Source of the DNA: Denticeps clupeoides
Taxonomy: Eukaryota; Chordata; Actinopteri; Clupeiformes; Denticipitidae
Direction of reading: 5' to 3'
NCBI RefSeq assembly: GCF_900700375.1
Contig: NC_041710.1
Span: forward strand, 4,452,568-4,516,567
DNA length: 64,000 nucleotides
The stretch's first letter is position 1. Every line of letters begins with the position of its first letter. Below the pieces are notes generated by a model. That model saw only the letters and a program-made list of their open reading frames with translations, ran no database searches and was not told the origin of the DNA. The position numbers and the translations under genes were made by a program. Below are positions 43,814 to 55,200 of the stretch, in pieces.

Positions 43814-46800
43814 ATGGCGCAAGCTGGTGTTTTCCTAGAGCACGACCAGTTCAACTGTTCCATCTGCCTAGACGTTCTGAAGGACCCTGTCACCATTCCC
43901 TGTGGACACAGCTACTGTAAAGGCTGCATTACGGGTTACTGGGATCAAGATGATTTTCTGGGAGTCTACGGCTGCCCCCAGTGTAGGCAGACCTTCTCTC
44001 CCAGGCCCGTGTTGGGCAGAAACACCATGCTGGCCGACATTGTGGAGAAACTGAAGAACACGGGATTCCGGGATGCTCCATCAGAGGATTCCCTGGCTGC
44101 GCTCGGAGACGTGGAATGTGATGTTTGCACCGGCAGAAGAAACAAGGCTGTCAAGTCCTGTCTGGTGTGCCTGGCGTCCTACTGTGAGTCTCACATCCAG
44201 CCTCACTATGAATCACTGGCCTTTCAGAAGCACAGCCTGGTGGCTCCTTTCAGTAGACTGCAGGAGAAGCTCTGCCCCCACCATGACAAGCTGCTGGAGG
44301 TGTTCTGTCGCACCGACCAGCACTGCATTTGCTATCTGTGCCTCACTGACAAACATAAGGGTCATGACACAGTGCTAGCTGTCGCTGAAATGAAAGACAA
44401 AAAGGTGAGACCAAAAGCACGGTTCATATGCAATTACGTGTGATACGATAATCTATATATTTATACACACACACTGTGAATGATGAAACTGTGATTTCAA
44501 CAGAATGAACTGGGAGAGGTGCAGAGATGTTCTCAGCAGGCAATACAGGAGAGGGAGAAAGAGTTGGACCGACTGAAACAGTCCATGACGACTCTCACAG
44601 TAAGACCGATCCGCTGAAGTTCGATTAAATGGCATCACTGGCATGTAATGCCATGCATTGGAGACGAGATCTGTAGGGATGTGAAATGATAAGATGTTCT
44701 ACCGGGGCTTAGTTTAGGCCCCACGTGTCACGTGGACAGCTGCAAAGTTCACACCCCTCCATGACCTTACATTCCTAAGATAAGGTCAGCCACATGAATG
44801 TTAACATTGCAAGTCAATTCAGCTTAAACACAGCTCAAAACAGCCAAAAAGGGAGAATCTATAAAACTAATAATAATTATTCTGTATTAATTAAAAAGTA
44901 AAATTAACATCGGAGTTGTTTTTCTTCTTCTCCTCACAGCTTTCAGCACAAGCTGCTTTGGTGGAGAGCGAGCGGATATTTACCGAGCTGGTCGCCTCCA
45001 TCGAGAGGAGGCGCTCCGAGGTGAAGGAGCTGATCAGGGCTCATGAGAGGGCAGCCATGGGCCACGCCGACGTTCTGCTGCGGCAGCTGGAAAAAGAGAT
45101 CTCGGAACTGAAGAAACGCGACTCTGAGTTGCTGAGGCTCACCCAGACTGAAGACCACATCAGCTTCCTTCAGGTACCACGCGTGTTTGTCATGAAATGC
45201 TCTGGCTGGGTATCGATTTGCTCTTTATCACCAATGGACAAGACGGACAGACACAGAGTAACGCGTCACTGTTGGTTCTTGTCTCGGCACCAGGGTTGCC
45301 ACTCGGTTCGTGTCCAGCCTGCCCATGCAGACATGCCAAAAGTCAATCCCAACCCAAGCTTCAGCCCGGTCATTGGGGTCATGTCTGAATTTCAAGCCCT
45401 TTTGGAGGATGTCTGCCAGGGTGGATCTGTCAATATCTCAGAGACGGGTAAGCGTTTCATTATCAAACCGTGCTGAATACACCGAATATGGGATTCGGTG
45501 TATTCAGGGATTTGAACCAGCAACCTTCTGATTGTGGGTCTGTTTCCTTACCTGCCGGGGCAATTCACTGCCCTCGGTGTGTATTGGTTAGCAATGTGGC
45601 CTCGCACCACTGTGGTTTTGAGTATGAATGCTCACTCAGACCTTCTCTGCGTGCAGAGTTTGCATGCTCTCCCCATGTTGACATGGGTTCCCTCCGGGTT
45701 CTCCGGTTTCCAACAATAGGTGGACTGGTGACTCTGTGTGTGTGTTTCCTTGCACCCAGTGTCCCAGGATAGGCCAGGATTGTGTTACAATGCAATGTGG
45801 CTCATGAGCCGTTCTGGGAGTTGATTCATGCAGTAATGTAGTTCACTGTGGGCATCAATTCAAGTTGTACATTGGCAGTTATCAGTAGATAAATGGCTCT
45901 TATCTATCAGTTTAAGATCTTGCAGGTGAAGTCTGAGAATTCACTCTCTGGCTAAGATTTACCATCCACATGGGAGTAGTGGAGTAGTGTGGTCAGATTC
46001 TCTAGCTGTAGCATTTTAAACTTGTTTTATTATATACAATCAAGTGCAGTCATATAATGCATACCATCACATATGGCGAGCAGTTAAGGAAGTGACCCCG
46101 TAATCAGAAGGTTCGATCCTCCAAGGTGCCACTGAGCAAAGTCCCCACACACTGCTCCCTGGGCACCTGTCATGGCTGCCTACTGAAAGTGAAAGTGAAG
46201 TGACTGTCATTGTGAGACACTGCAGCACAGCACACGAAATGTGTCCTGTGCTTTTAACCATCACACTTGGTCAGTAGTGGGCAGCCATGACAGGCGCCCG
46301 GGGAGCAGTGTGTGGGGACTTTGCTCAGTGGCACCTTGGATCAGGATTCAAACCGGCAACCTTCTTCCTACCGCCGCTTTCTTAACTGCTAGGCCACCAC
46401 TGCCCCCCAAAAAACTATTTTTTACAGCTCTGGATATTGATGTAGGCTTATCATTGAAGATCTTTCTCACCACTGAACCACTGGATTGTCTATTTTATTA
46501 GATTGAGAATTGTGTAAGAAATTGCCTGGTGCAGGTCTGATGAGATATACACAGAAATGGGAATTTTTACTATTACTGAATAGTAAAAATGAACGTAATA
46601 GCAGCTATGCATTCGATTCCTGTTGGACTTTTCATGTTGGGTTTTTTTGTCTGTTTTTCTGTTGGCAGTAAAGGATATTACCGTTGTAGAGTGCCCAAAA
46701 CCAAAAACTGACATAGAGCCAGCACAAGGTGGGTGTCTGTACAGTCAAACCTTTTACAAATATCAGTGTACTTTGACACAAATGGCCTCACATTCAAACA

Positions 46801-47420
46801 ATGCTCAAAGCCCCTAGTGAGCAGGTCAAAGGTCAAATCTCTAAGGCAAGAAACGGGAACCCACCCTCCCCTGGTCGGCACTGGATTAGCAGAGTCCGGT
46901 TTTGTGTTAGTAATGACGTGTTGTAATCTATAGTAATAAGTAAAATCATTTAATATTTTATTGTGCACAAATTTCAAATGCTGCATTGCTGTGTAACTTT
47001 TACATAAAAAGAACACTTTTGTGGGAAATCCAGTTTTTCAATGCTACAAAAATTCACTGGTGCAACATTTTTAAATTTAAACTTTGATCTGGACCTTTTA
47101 TTGTGATGCTGTTCTCAGTGTTAACACTGATTCCAGATATTCAGTACCTACAAATAGAGAGTATGCAGTATTTCAGTATTTTAAGTCTGCGTCTGCTTAC
47201 AGCAACAGCAGAAATAGCTCCGGTTTTTGGCCTAAACATCCCTGCGCCGACCTTCCTTGGGGGTCAAGTTCCTGGTTTCACTTTTTCAAATTTTGGTAAG
47301 TAAATGAATTGCACTAGGTGCCGTCCAGTAAGGAGCTTACTGCATATTGTAACAAATATTTTCAACTCAGGCACAAGGCCCTCAGGTTCACGGATCAAAG
47401 TGCGACGAAGACGGAGGTAG
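43814..47420 (+). CDS. finTRIM-like RING/B-box/coiled-coil protein without B30.2
   Basis: Exons 43814-44404, 44504-44599, 44940-45173, 45294-45447, 46669-46728, 47203-47295 and 47371-47420; every junction has GT/AG and phases agree (0,0,0,1,1,1), giving 425 residues. RING: C15, C18, C30, H32, C35, C38, C54, C57, all present. B-box 1-like CDVC...CESH, B-box 2 CPHHDKLLEVFC...HKGHD. Exons of 96 and 234 nt encode the coiled coil and have the lengths usual in finTRIM genes; the 154-nt and 60-nt exons (SFSPVIGVMSEFQALLEDVC; VKDITVVECPKPK) match the linker. The last two exons are new to me: IAPVFGLNIPAPTFLGGQ, then GTRPSGSRIKVRRRRR and stop, where B30.2 normally follows. It should act as an E3 ubiquitin ligase. 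First five exons are well supported; the last two rest on splice signals and phase only. Confidence 0.8.
46077..46406. mobile_element. Two SINE family A copies in inverted orientation within a TRIM intron
   Basis: 46077-46182 is in plus orientation (agcagttaaggaagtgaccc, aatcagaaggttcgatcc, catggctgcc) and 46183-46406 in minus orientation (aagtgaagtgactgtc ... taactgctaggccaccactg). Another decayed fragment lies at about 45505-45560. Confidence 0.75.
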
Positions 47421-47696
47421 CCTGGATCACGGACAAAATATACCTGATCAGAAACACTATCTACAGTACCTGCCAAATGGTTTTGTTGGAGTTACAGGAA
47501 CTACTGCATGCTTTACTTACTTATTTACAGTATTTAATGTTTCATATATTAGGATTTGTACATATGGGTAAATGAAACCAGGTTGCTGGTGCTGCCAAAT
47601 GCCTTTAGAAACATGGTGGAGAAGCATCCTGATTGAACTTAGCCCATTGGAATACCAGTGTAACATATGACTGAGGTTTGCTAGTACTTTAAATAC

Positions 47697-48299
47697 ACGA
47701 CTCAAAAAAATAAAAGGCACACAAAAATAAGACATCCTAGATCTGAATGAATTAAATATTAAATACTTTGTTCTTTACATAGTTCTATGTGCTGACAACA
47801 AAATCACACAAAAATGGAAATGAAATTTATCACCCCATGGAGTTCTGGGTTCGGAGTCACACTCAGAACTAAAGTGGAAAAACTGAGGCTCAGTAGTGGG
47901 CGTGGCCTCCTCGAGCTTGCATGACCTCCCTACAATGCGTGGACACGCCCCTGATGAGGTGGCGGACACGTCTCCTGAGGGATCACCTCCCAGACCTGGA
48001 CTAAAGCATCCACCAACTCCTGGACCGTCTGTGGTGCAAAGTGGTGGTGGCAGACGGAGCGAGACATGATGTGCTCAATTGGATTCAGGTCTGGGGAGCG
48101 GGCGGGCCAGCCTATAGCATCAACGCCTTCGTCTTGCAGGAACTGTTTATTGGGGATGTCTTGATAATTGCCTATAATTTCAGGCAGTGAAATAGATTGT
48201 CAATCAGTGTTGAGTCCGTAAAATGACTGATTTCACTGAAGTCTTGATTGACATTAGTTACATTTTGTCATTTACATGTTCCCTTTATTTTATTGAGCC
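47697..48299 (-). mobile_element. Internally deleted Tc1/mariner-like element
   Basis: Ends match as inverted repeats: gactcaaaaaaataaaaggc at the left against ccctttattttattgagcc at the right. Between them (about 47880-48150) the minus strand resembles a Tc1-like transposase C-terminus: a PDLNPIEH-like stretch, an MSRS-like run, and VQELVDALVQVWE. The rest of the transposase is absent. Confidence 0.8.
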
Positions 48300-49450
48300 G
48301 TGTTTTATTGATCCTACCTGACTGGCCTGTTTCCCAGATGGGAAGTGTGGTGCAGCTATTTCACATTAGCATTAGTTATCGACCAATCTGCACACAGCAA
48401 GAACTGAAATGGTTCAGTGAAATGGTTGTTTGCAAAAAAAAACCTGCCCTGGCTGTGCGTGTCTTTTAACACGGTTTATGTGGCCACCTTACATGTATGG
48501 GCCCTAGGAGTCACGCACAATCATCAGTGGTTAATCAAAAAAGCATCTTGTCTATTGCAGTAGAATAAGCTGTTTTGTTATTGGTGCTGTACATACTGCT
48601 TTGCTGAAAATTAAGAACAAAAGATTTTAATAAATAATAATAATAATAGTCTTTTGGCAATATTTGTAAAGGCAGAGTTTTGATGAAATAAAATTCTTAA
48701 AGTATTTTTTGTGCTGTTTTTTTTGTTTGTTTTATTCTCCTTGTAATGGTTAAATTGTGTAAAGAATCTCAGTCCTATCCCAAGTAAGGTCTCTATCGCT
48801 CAATCAATATGCAACAATGGAGGCAAAACCACCATTAGATAAATCTCCAATCCCACCTTCATCCTGAACACCTCGTTATCTAGGTCAGGATCATTGGGAT
48901 GGACTTATTATAAAATGCACCAGGCTCAAGGTGCAAAAACTATATTGTGACAATTGGCTTTAAACACACGAACTTTAATGACTCTTAGCCTATAGGTTTT
49001 AATATGGAATTGGCCCATCAATTCCATATGTGCAGCTAGAGCAGCTTCAACTCTTCTGTGAAGGCATCCAGATTTCCAGAAGGTTTAGGAGTGTGTTAAT
49101 GGGAATTTTGTTTTTGTGGGGTCAGGCACTGATGTTACATGAGATTTCTCTGTGTCAATTCATTTGACATCCATCCTGGAGGGTTGAGGTCAGGCTGAAG
49201 CCAGTCAAGTTCCTCCACACCAACCTGCATGATCCAGGTCTTTACAGACCTTGCTTTGTGCACTGGTGCACAGTCACGTTAGGATTTCATTAAACTAAAA
49301 TAAGGACCTTGCTCAGAGCTCAGCAGGGCCGCCTACTCTCGTTGCTGATTTGTTTGGTTGCTTCGGTGCTGTTTGGAGATGAAACCCGAGAACCCACCTG
49401 ACCACCTGTTTCCCCCCAGCAGCTCTCCTTTAGTTCTCACCGCCCATTCA
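48300..49450. other. Intergenic, AT-rich, nothing recognised
   Basis: No gene or clear repeat between the Tc1-like element and the second TRIM copy. It may contain the 5' flank of that copy. Confidence 0.4.
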
Positions 49451-49454
49451 GCAG

Positions 49455-52005
49455 ATGTGCTCTCAGATCCGGAGCATTTTAGTGGACCAGGACCGGTTTT
49501 GTTGTCCCAGCTGTCTGGAAGTCCTGAGAGACCCTATGACTACACTGTGTGGACACAGCTACTGTATGGACTGCATCAGGGGTCACTGGAATAAAAATGA
49601 GCAGAAGGATGCCTACGGCTGCCCCCAGCGTAGGCAGACCTTCTCTCCCAGGCCGGTTTTGGGCAGAAACACTATGCTGGCGGAGATTGTGGAGAAACTA
49701 ACAGACAACTGGACTCCAAGCGTCTGCCCTGTCCAACAGTCACATCAAAGTCACTTGAAGAGTCACCAAGAGCGAAACCACAGGAAGCCACACAAAGTCG
49801 GCGAGGCCATGACACAGGGGCAGGACGGGTTGTGCTCTTTTCACAACAAACCGCTGGTGGCCTACTGCCGCGCCGACCACAGATCCATCTGCGTACAGTG
49901 CAGAGCAGAAGGGCACCGGGCACATGATGTAGTTTCAGCGGATGCAGAAAGAACGGAGAGACAGGTACGTATTCTAGGTCAAACATACATGTGAGACACT
50001 TGGAATGTTCCTGTAACTACTGATTCCAAGGGCATCTAATCAAGGCTGTAAATGTAAAAATGTACATTTTCTGGTATCCAGTGTGAGAAACTTGTTTATT
50101 TGGCAAAGAGAACCAAGATAGGCATTAAAAACAGCGCTTTCCATACAGCAGTAAGGTTAAACGATTTTGTAAGTTTAAATTTAGTTACACGGATACTATG
50201 ACCGTTGTCTGTACGCAGCGGTCCTGAAATACAGCGATAGTATTTCACGTCGCTCTCTGCTTCTATATTTACATTTACAGCATTTATCTGGCACCCTTAT
50301 CCAGAGCGACTTACAATCAGTTACAGGGACGGTCCCCGTGGAGACACACAGGGATAAGTATCTTGCTCAGGGACACAATGGTAGTAGGTGGGATTTGAAC
50401 CTGGGCCTTCTGGTTAATAGGCAAGTGTGTTACCCGCAAGGCTACTACCACCCAATTATATATTCTCACCCTGATATATATGAGGGGGTCACAGGTTAAA
50501 AATGCATAATAAATGCATAATAACATTAGATATTTGCTGAGCAAATAAATAGAGTCATTACACACAAAAGAACAAGATGAAGAATGGAGGAAATCCAGAC
50601 AGAAATCAGACACTTGGTGAAGTACCTGAAGGTGAGCCAGGTCATTAAGTACCTCTGTCTTTTCCCTTATACACGAGTTGTTTTCTTTTCAAAAAGACGT
50701 CTGCTCAGTTTTTCAAAACCGACACGTGCCATAGAGAAGAAACATGCTGACGTGAAGGTTCTGATCCAGCCTCAGGAGTAAGCTGCAGTGAATCAGGCTG
50801 AAGCCCTCCAGCAGAAACTCAGGCAGGGAGCCCACGAGCTGGAGAAGCTTCCACAAACTGATGACAACTTCTACTGTCTGCAGGTCTCTGCTGTATGGCC
50901 ACCTCACATATTTCTGGAAATAAAGAGCCTAACAATAGACAATGCACATGGTTTAAAGAACAAATTGAATAATTACATTATGATAATCATCATATTAAAA
51001 ATGGTATGTGACCAAACAAACGACTGTGGCAATTTAACCAGGGAATTCAATGTGACCTTTTAACGCCAATAGAGGTGCAAGTCACATTGATCCAGAATTC
51101 CGGCTCATTATTTTGAGAAGAGGAGTTGCTGAGCTGAATGAAAAACTGGATGACATGTGCCAAAGAGAACAGTCCTCCATCTTATACATGTGTATGATAT
51201 TTTTGTTGTGCATCGTATAGCCTAAAACAATCTCACCGTGACTTAAGAGTGTGTGTGCGTATTATATACATTTGGATGCTTTAACACAGTGAAAGAAGAG
51301 GGCAATAAGTCATGAGAATCAAGCCCAAATATCTCAACACAAAAAAGCAGGTATTGAAATGAATTCTAGTGTAAATTTAAACGTGATTATTCCTGATGCT
51401 TTGTATCATTCACCTGTCCTCTACATCGCAGTGTCAGATACAATTATGCAAACCCGTGAGCCCATAACTAGAAGAGAGCTCATACAATGCAAGATAAAAT
51501 AAACCCAGTTGCTTTTTTTGGATAAAATGATCAAACCCTTACCTTGAATTACAGCTTTTACTTTCCCTTTCTCAACTTGTTGTGAAATAACCTTGGACCC
51601 AAGCACAGCTAGCATCGCCCAGATTACCAGGACTGTTGGACCCAAGTGCTGTGCTGAGAGGTTCTGTCTGGGCGCTACTACTGGGAGGTGGAGTGGAGCG
51701 GCAGTGCAGGTGTCTCATAAGAGTCTCATATAAAGCTACTGGCAGGTACATGGGAAGTATGGAAGGTAAACTGGGCCATAACGCTAAGTCCTGGACTCTG
51801 GACTACTCAGATTCTGGATGTTTGTTCTGGCCCAACAGAACTAAGACAGACGTGTCCACTCTCTGTGCATCGCGAGTTGGCGTTTACCTGAACCGCAGAG
51901 CAGGAACTCTGGCCTTCAACAAAGTTGCTTAGGCTGTAACCCTCCAGGCAGAGAGTTCAGACAACATTCAGTCAGTCCTTGTACCCAGGCTTCTGGGTGG
52001 GGCCT
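49455..52005 (+). pseudogene. Broken finTRIM-like gene with B30.2 remnants
   Basis: First exon 49455-49964 is open (170 codons) and encodes a RING (CPSCLEVLRDPM, CGHSYCMDC) in which the last Cys is Arg (CPQRRQTF), no B-box 1, and a good B-box 2 (CSFHNKPLVAYC ... HRAHD), ending at a normal donor. A trace of the 96-nt exon ends at 50632 (RHLVKYLK). The 234-nt exon is seen at about 50700-50883 with an in-frame TAA (VLIQPQE-stop-AAVNQAEAL) and an intact end before GT. A linker trace (RRGVAELNEKLDDMCQRE) lies near 51110-51170. B30.2 remnants run from 51425 (TREPITRRELIQ) through GLSG-like and SWTLDYSDSG, RVGVYLNRRAGTLAF, to TTFSQSLYPGFWVG at about 52000, with at least two frame changes. It is a tandem copy of the upstream TRIM gene that retained B30.2 but decayed. 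Confidence 0.85.
50264..50452 (-). mobile_element. SINE family B copy in the TRIM pseudogene
   Basis: catttatctggcacccttat, cttacaatcagttacaggga, gggatttgaacctggg and gtgttacccgcaaggctact: minus orientation, nearly full length, in the first intron. Confidence 0.8.
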
Positions 52006-52217
52006 AACTTGAGGCTTTTTTTTTTTTGTTTTTTTTTTTTAAACTTAAAGTAAATCCAAATTGACTTTCAACAATCTCAATTCTATGTGTTCAGTGAGGT
52101 GACCAATAATATTATTGTGCTTGAGGACCTAGATACCAAATGTGTGGCGAAAATAAATCAATTAAAATCATAAAAAATTACCCAGAGAGCCATATTTGTT
52201 CTTTTAAACCGTAACTG

Positions 52218-52223
52218 TTTATT
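52218..52223 (-). terminator. eef1d: Poly(A) signal of eef1d
   Basis: AATAAA on the minus strand, 62 bases beyond the eef1d stop codon. Short 3' UTR, as usual for translation-factor genes. Confidence 0.8.
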
Positions 52224-52284
52224 TGTAACTGTGTAACCTGAAAGCAGCACCACCACACCACACCACAGGAGAGACGGAGGCGAC

Positions 52285-55200
52285 TCAGATCTTGTTAAAA
52301 GCAGCAACGTCAACACTCTGGACCTGGGATAAGGGAGGGCAAAAGAAAGAAAAAAAAAAACAACAACATATTAATACATTTTGTAACTAGGAAATTTTTG
52401 GAAATGTCAAATTCACGGTCAGATATGATGCTATCCTGCTCAAGGAGGGAGGTTCGCTGCTTTAGTACTTCCACCCACGCTAAATGGCATTTCATGAGTT
52501 CAGGATAATCAGGAAATGCACCGGCTTGTTGTAGCTGCAGCTCAGTAGGACATTAAATGAGAGAACCAGGGCAATACGGTCAGGAAATGAGACCAGTCCT
52601 GGCTATTGGGGGGGATTAAGAACAAACTGGGCACATTCCTCTACAAAAATCCCAGCACTTGACCATGACAATTTTGTATCTTAACAGTTTGAATATTGGT
52701 ATTGTAATATAGTATTGATTATGTGACCATATACAAAAAGGAACAGTTAAACACTGCTACTGAAACTGGTCATAAAAAATTATGTATCTAAAATTCAAGC
52801 TTATTTCTTTTTTCTTTTGAACTGTTCTAGGTTTCATGTATGCAAACACATTTACACCAACAGCAATTAAAAGAGAAATTCAGTTGAAGTCTCTGTTATG
52901 TTTGTAAGAGGAATGTGAACTGACTTATTTTTAACTATTATAAAATAATTAACTATTATTTAAATGATTATTTCTGCTACATACTACATAGCTGGCCCTG
53001 AGAATCAGTTTATGATGTAAGATGTTAACATGGAGAAACAAAAAAAAACTAGCAACCAGAAAATCTATGGATTATTTGGCTCATGGCCTATAACAGTACT
53101 TACATAGTCTTCAAACTTTGTAATCTCCTCCTCCAGCATGTCTGTCCCCACTTTGTCGTCCTCAACCACGCAAGAGATCTGCAGCTTCTTAATGCCGTAG
53201 CCGACGGGAACCAGCTTAGAGGCTCCCCAGAGGAGCCCATCTGCCTGCACCGACCGTACACACTCCTCTAGCTTAACCATGTCAGTCTCATCATCCCACT
53301 GATGGAGAGACAAGAGTCAGAAGAAAAAAGCTGAATTTTTAGACTATGGCAAAAGGACCTCAAAACCCAGCAGAAAAATACAGTGAAGCGTTAACACACA
53401 GAATTTGTTGCGCATGATCCAGTATCCCACAGCACCGTGAGTCTGGAGATTGATGAAAGAACAGAGCAGGAAGCATTAAAGAGAAGTAGCAGCTGCTCAC
53501 AGGCTTGACGTCCAGCAGGATGGAGGATTTGGCGATGAGGATGGGCTTCTTTGCTTTCCTCTCTGAGTACTCCTTCACCCTCTCTGCCTTGATGCGTTCG
53601 GCTTCCTCGTCCTCCTCATCGCTGCCGAACAGGTCAATGTCGTCATCGTCGTCATCCTCCGTCTCCACCTTCACCTCCACCTTCTTCTGCTGAACAACAA
53701 TGTTCTGAGGGACAGAAACATGAACAGGGTGAGATCTTTACAAAAAGACATACAATCATAAGAACTATGTCTCACCTTGGCGGCAGGGGTGGCACGGGCG
53801 GCCGCTGGGGTCTTCTCAAGAACTGACATTCTGGTTTCCAACTTGGACAGCATAGACCTGAGGTCAGCCACCACTGGATAAAGCAGATAGAAGGCATGAG
53901 AACAATGTTTCTGCAAGTTTGTCTTTATCTAAAAACCCACATTCTGAGCACGCATATGCCCCATATAATTAGCAACTTCATGACTGGACGTTTGTGCTGC
54001 GCAGGGAGTACAGGAGCTGGCAACAACAAAACCACTTTAATGGTGTTTTTTCCAACTTTCAGAATGAAGGGGCCACAATTCACAATTCAATGATGCCTCC
54101 GTTGAAGCCTTCCGCGTGTATCTACAAGGCCTCTGGCCTGAGCCTCTAACACCCTTGATTCTTTAAGAGCCTTGAGAATCAATCACAATTCTTTTCAACG
54201 AATTAATCGCACATTTTTGCAAAGAATTGATCACAATTAATTTATTTTAAATGAACTGATTGACAACAGTAATAAAAAGAACCAAGAACCGCACTGGTTT
54301 GCCTTATACTGAATGTCGGCAGAGACACTGGTGCTGAAATTGGACATTCCGCAGACAGACACACACCTTTGTGCAGATTCTGATTGTCCACTTCTAGTGT
54401 CTTGATGCGCGACACCAGTTCGCTCTGGTCCCCCGAGCTGCTGCATGAGGTCTGTTGGCAGAGAGACTTTAATTTGTCAGCGTTGCAAACGGACACGAGT
54501 AAACACGCCGACACATGGTGAGGAACGTGGGAGCCCCAAGCATCAGCATGAGGGCATCTGTGAACAACAAAAGATGCCTGCCGGGACGGCGCGTCACTAA
54601 AAACTCAAAGTGACAGGACTAATACTCAAAAGTACATGCAGAAAACGCTTCTTACACCAGCGTTTCTCAACCCTGGTCCTGGAGGAACGTATGCAAAAAC
54701 GTAATCACTCCAACCCTACCTTAATCAGACTAATTTGGTGTTTCTTAATGGCCTAATAATGAGCTCGGCAGGTATCGAAGCCTTGTGGGTTGGAGTGAAA
54801 ACTTACCGGCAGACGTTCCTCCGGGACCAGGGTTGGGAAACACTGCTTTAGATTAAAACTCATTAAAAAAAAACGTGTCACCGTGTGGATGAGTTCATGA
54901 CATGTTATACTTAAAAAGGTAACACTTACACACAGAGACATGTTCAGGTTTGCATAGAAATACAAGAGACACAATTTAGTCACTTAATGCCACCATACTG
55001 ATAAACAGTCACTTAATTAGTCTGACTACTAAACTCACATCAAGTTTAAAAAAAAAACAAAAAAAAAAACAAATTAGCTCAAGGGTAAATTACAGCACAT
55101 AGATCTAATTAGGTCTTGATGTATAGCATGCAAAATGTTTTTGGCAGTCTTGATTCACGCAATATGTCAGAAGATGCACGCGTGCATGCGTGCACACACA

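Noticed and set aside
47709-47714. AATAAA as poly(A) signal of the TRIM gene
   Set aside because: It lies in the inverted repeat of a Tc1-like element; it may be used by chance but is not good evidence for the gene end.
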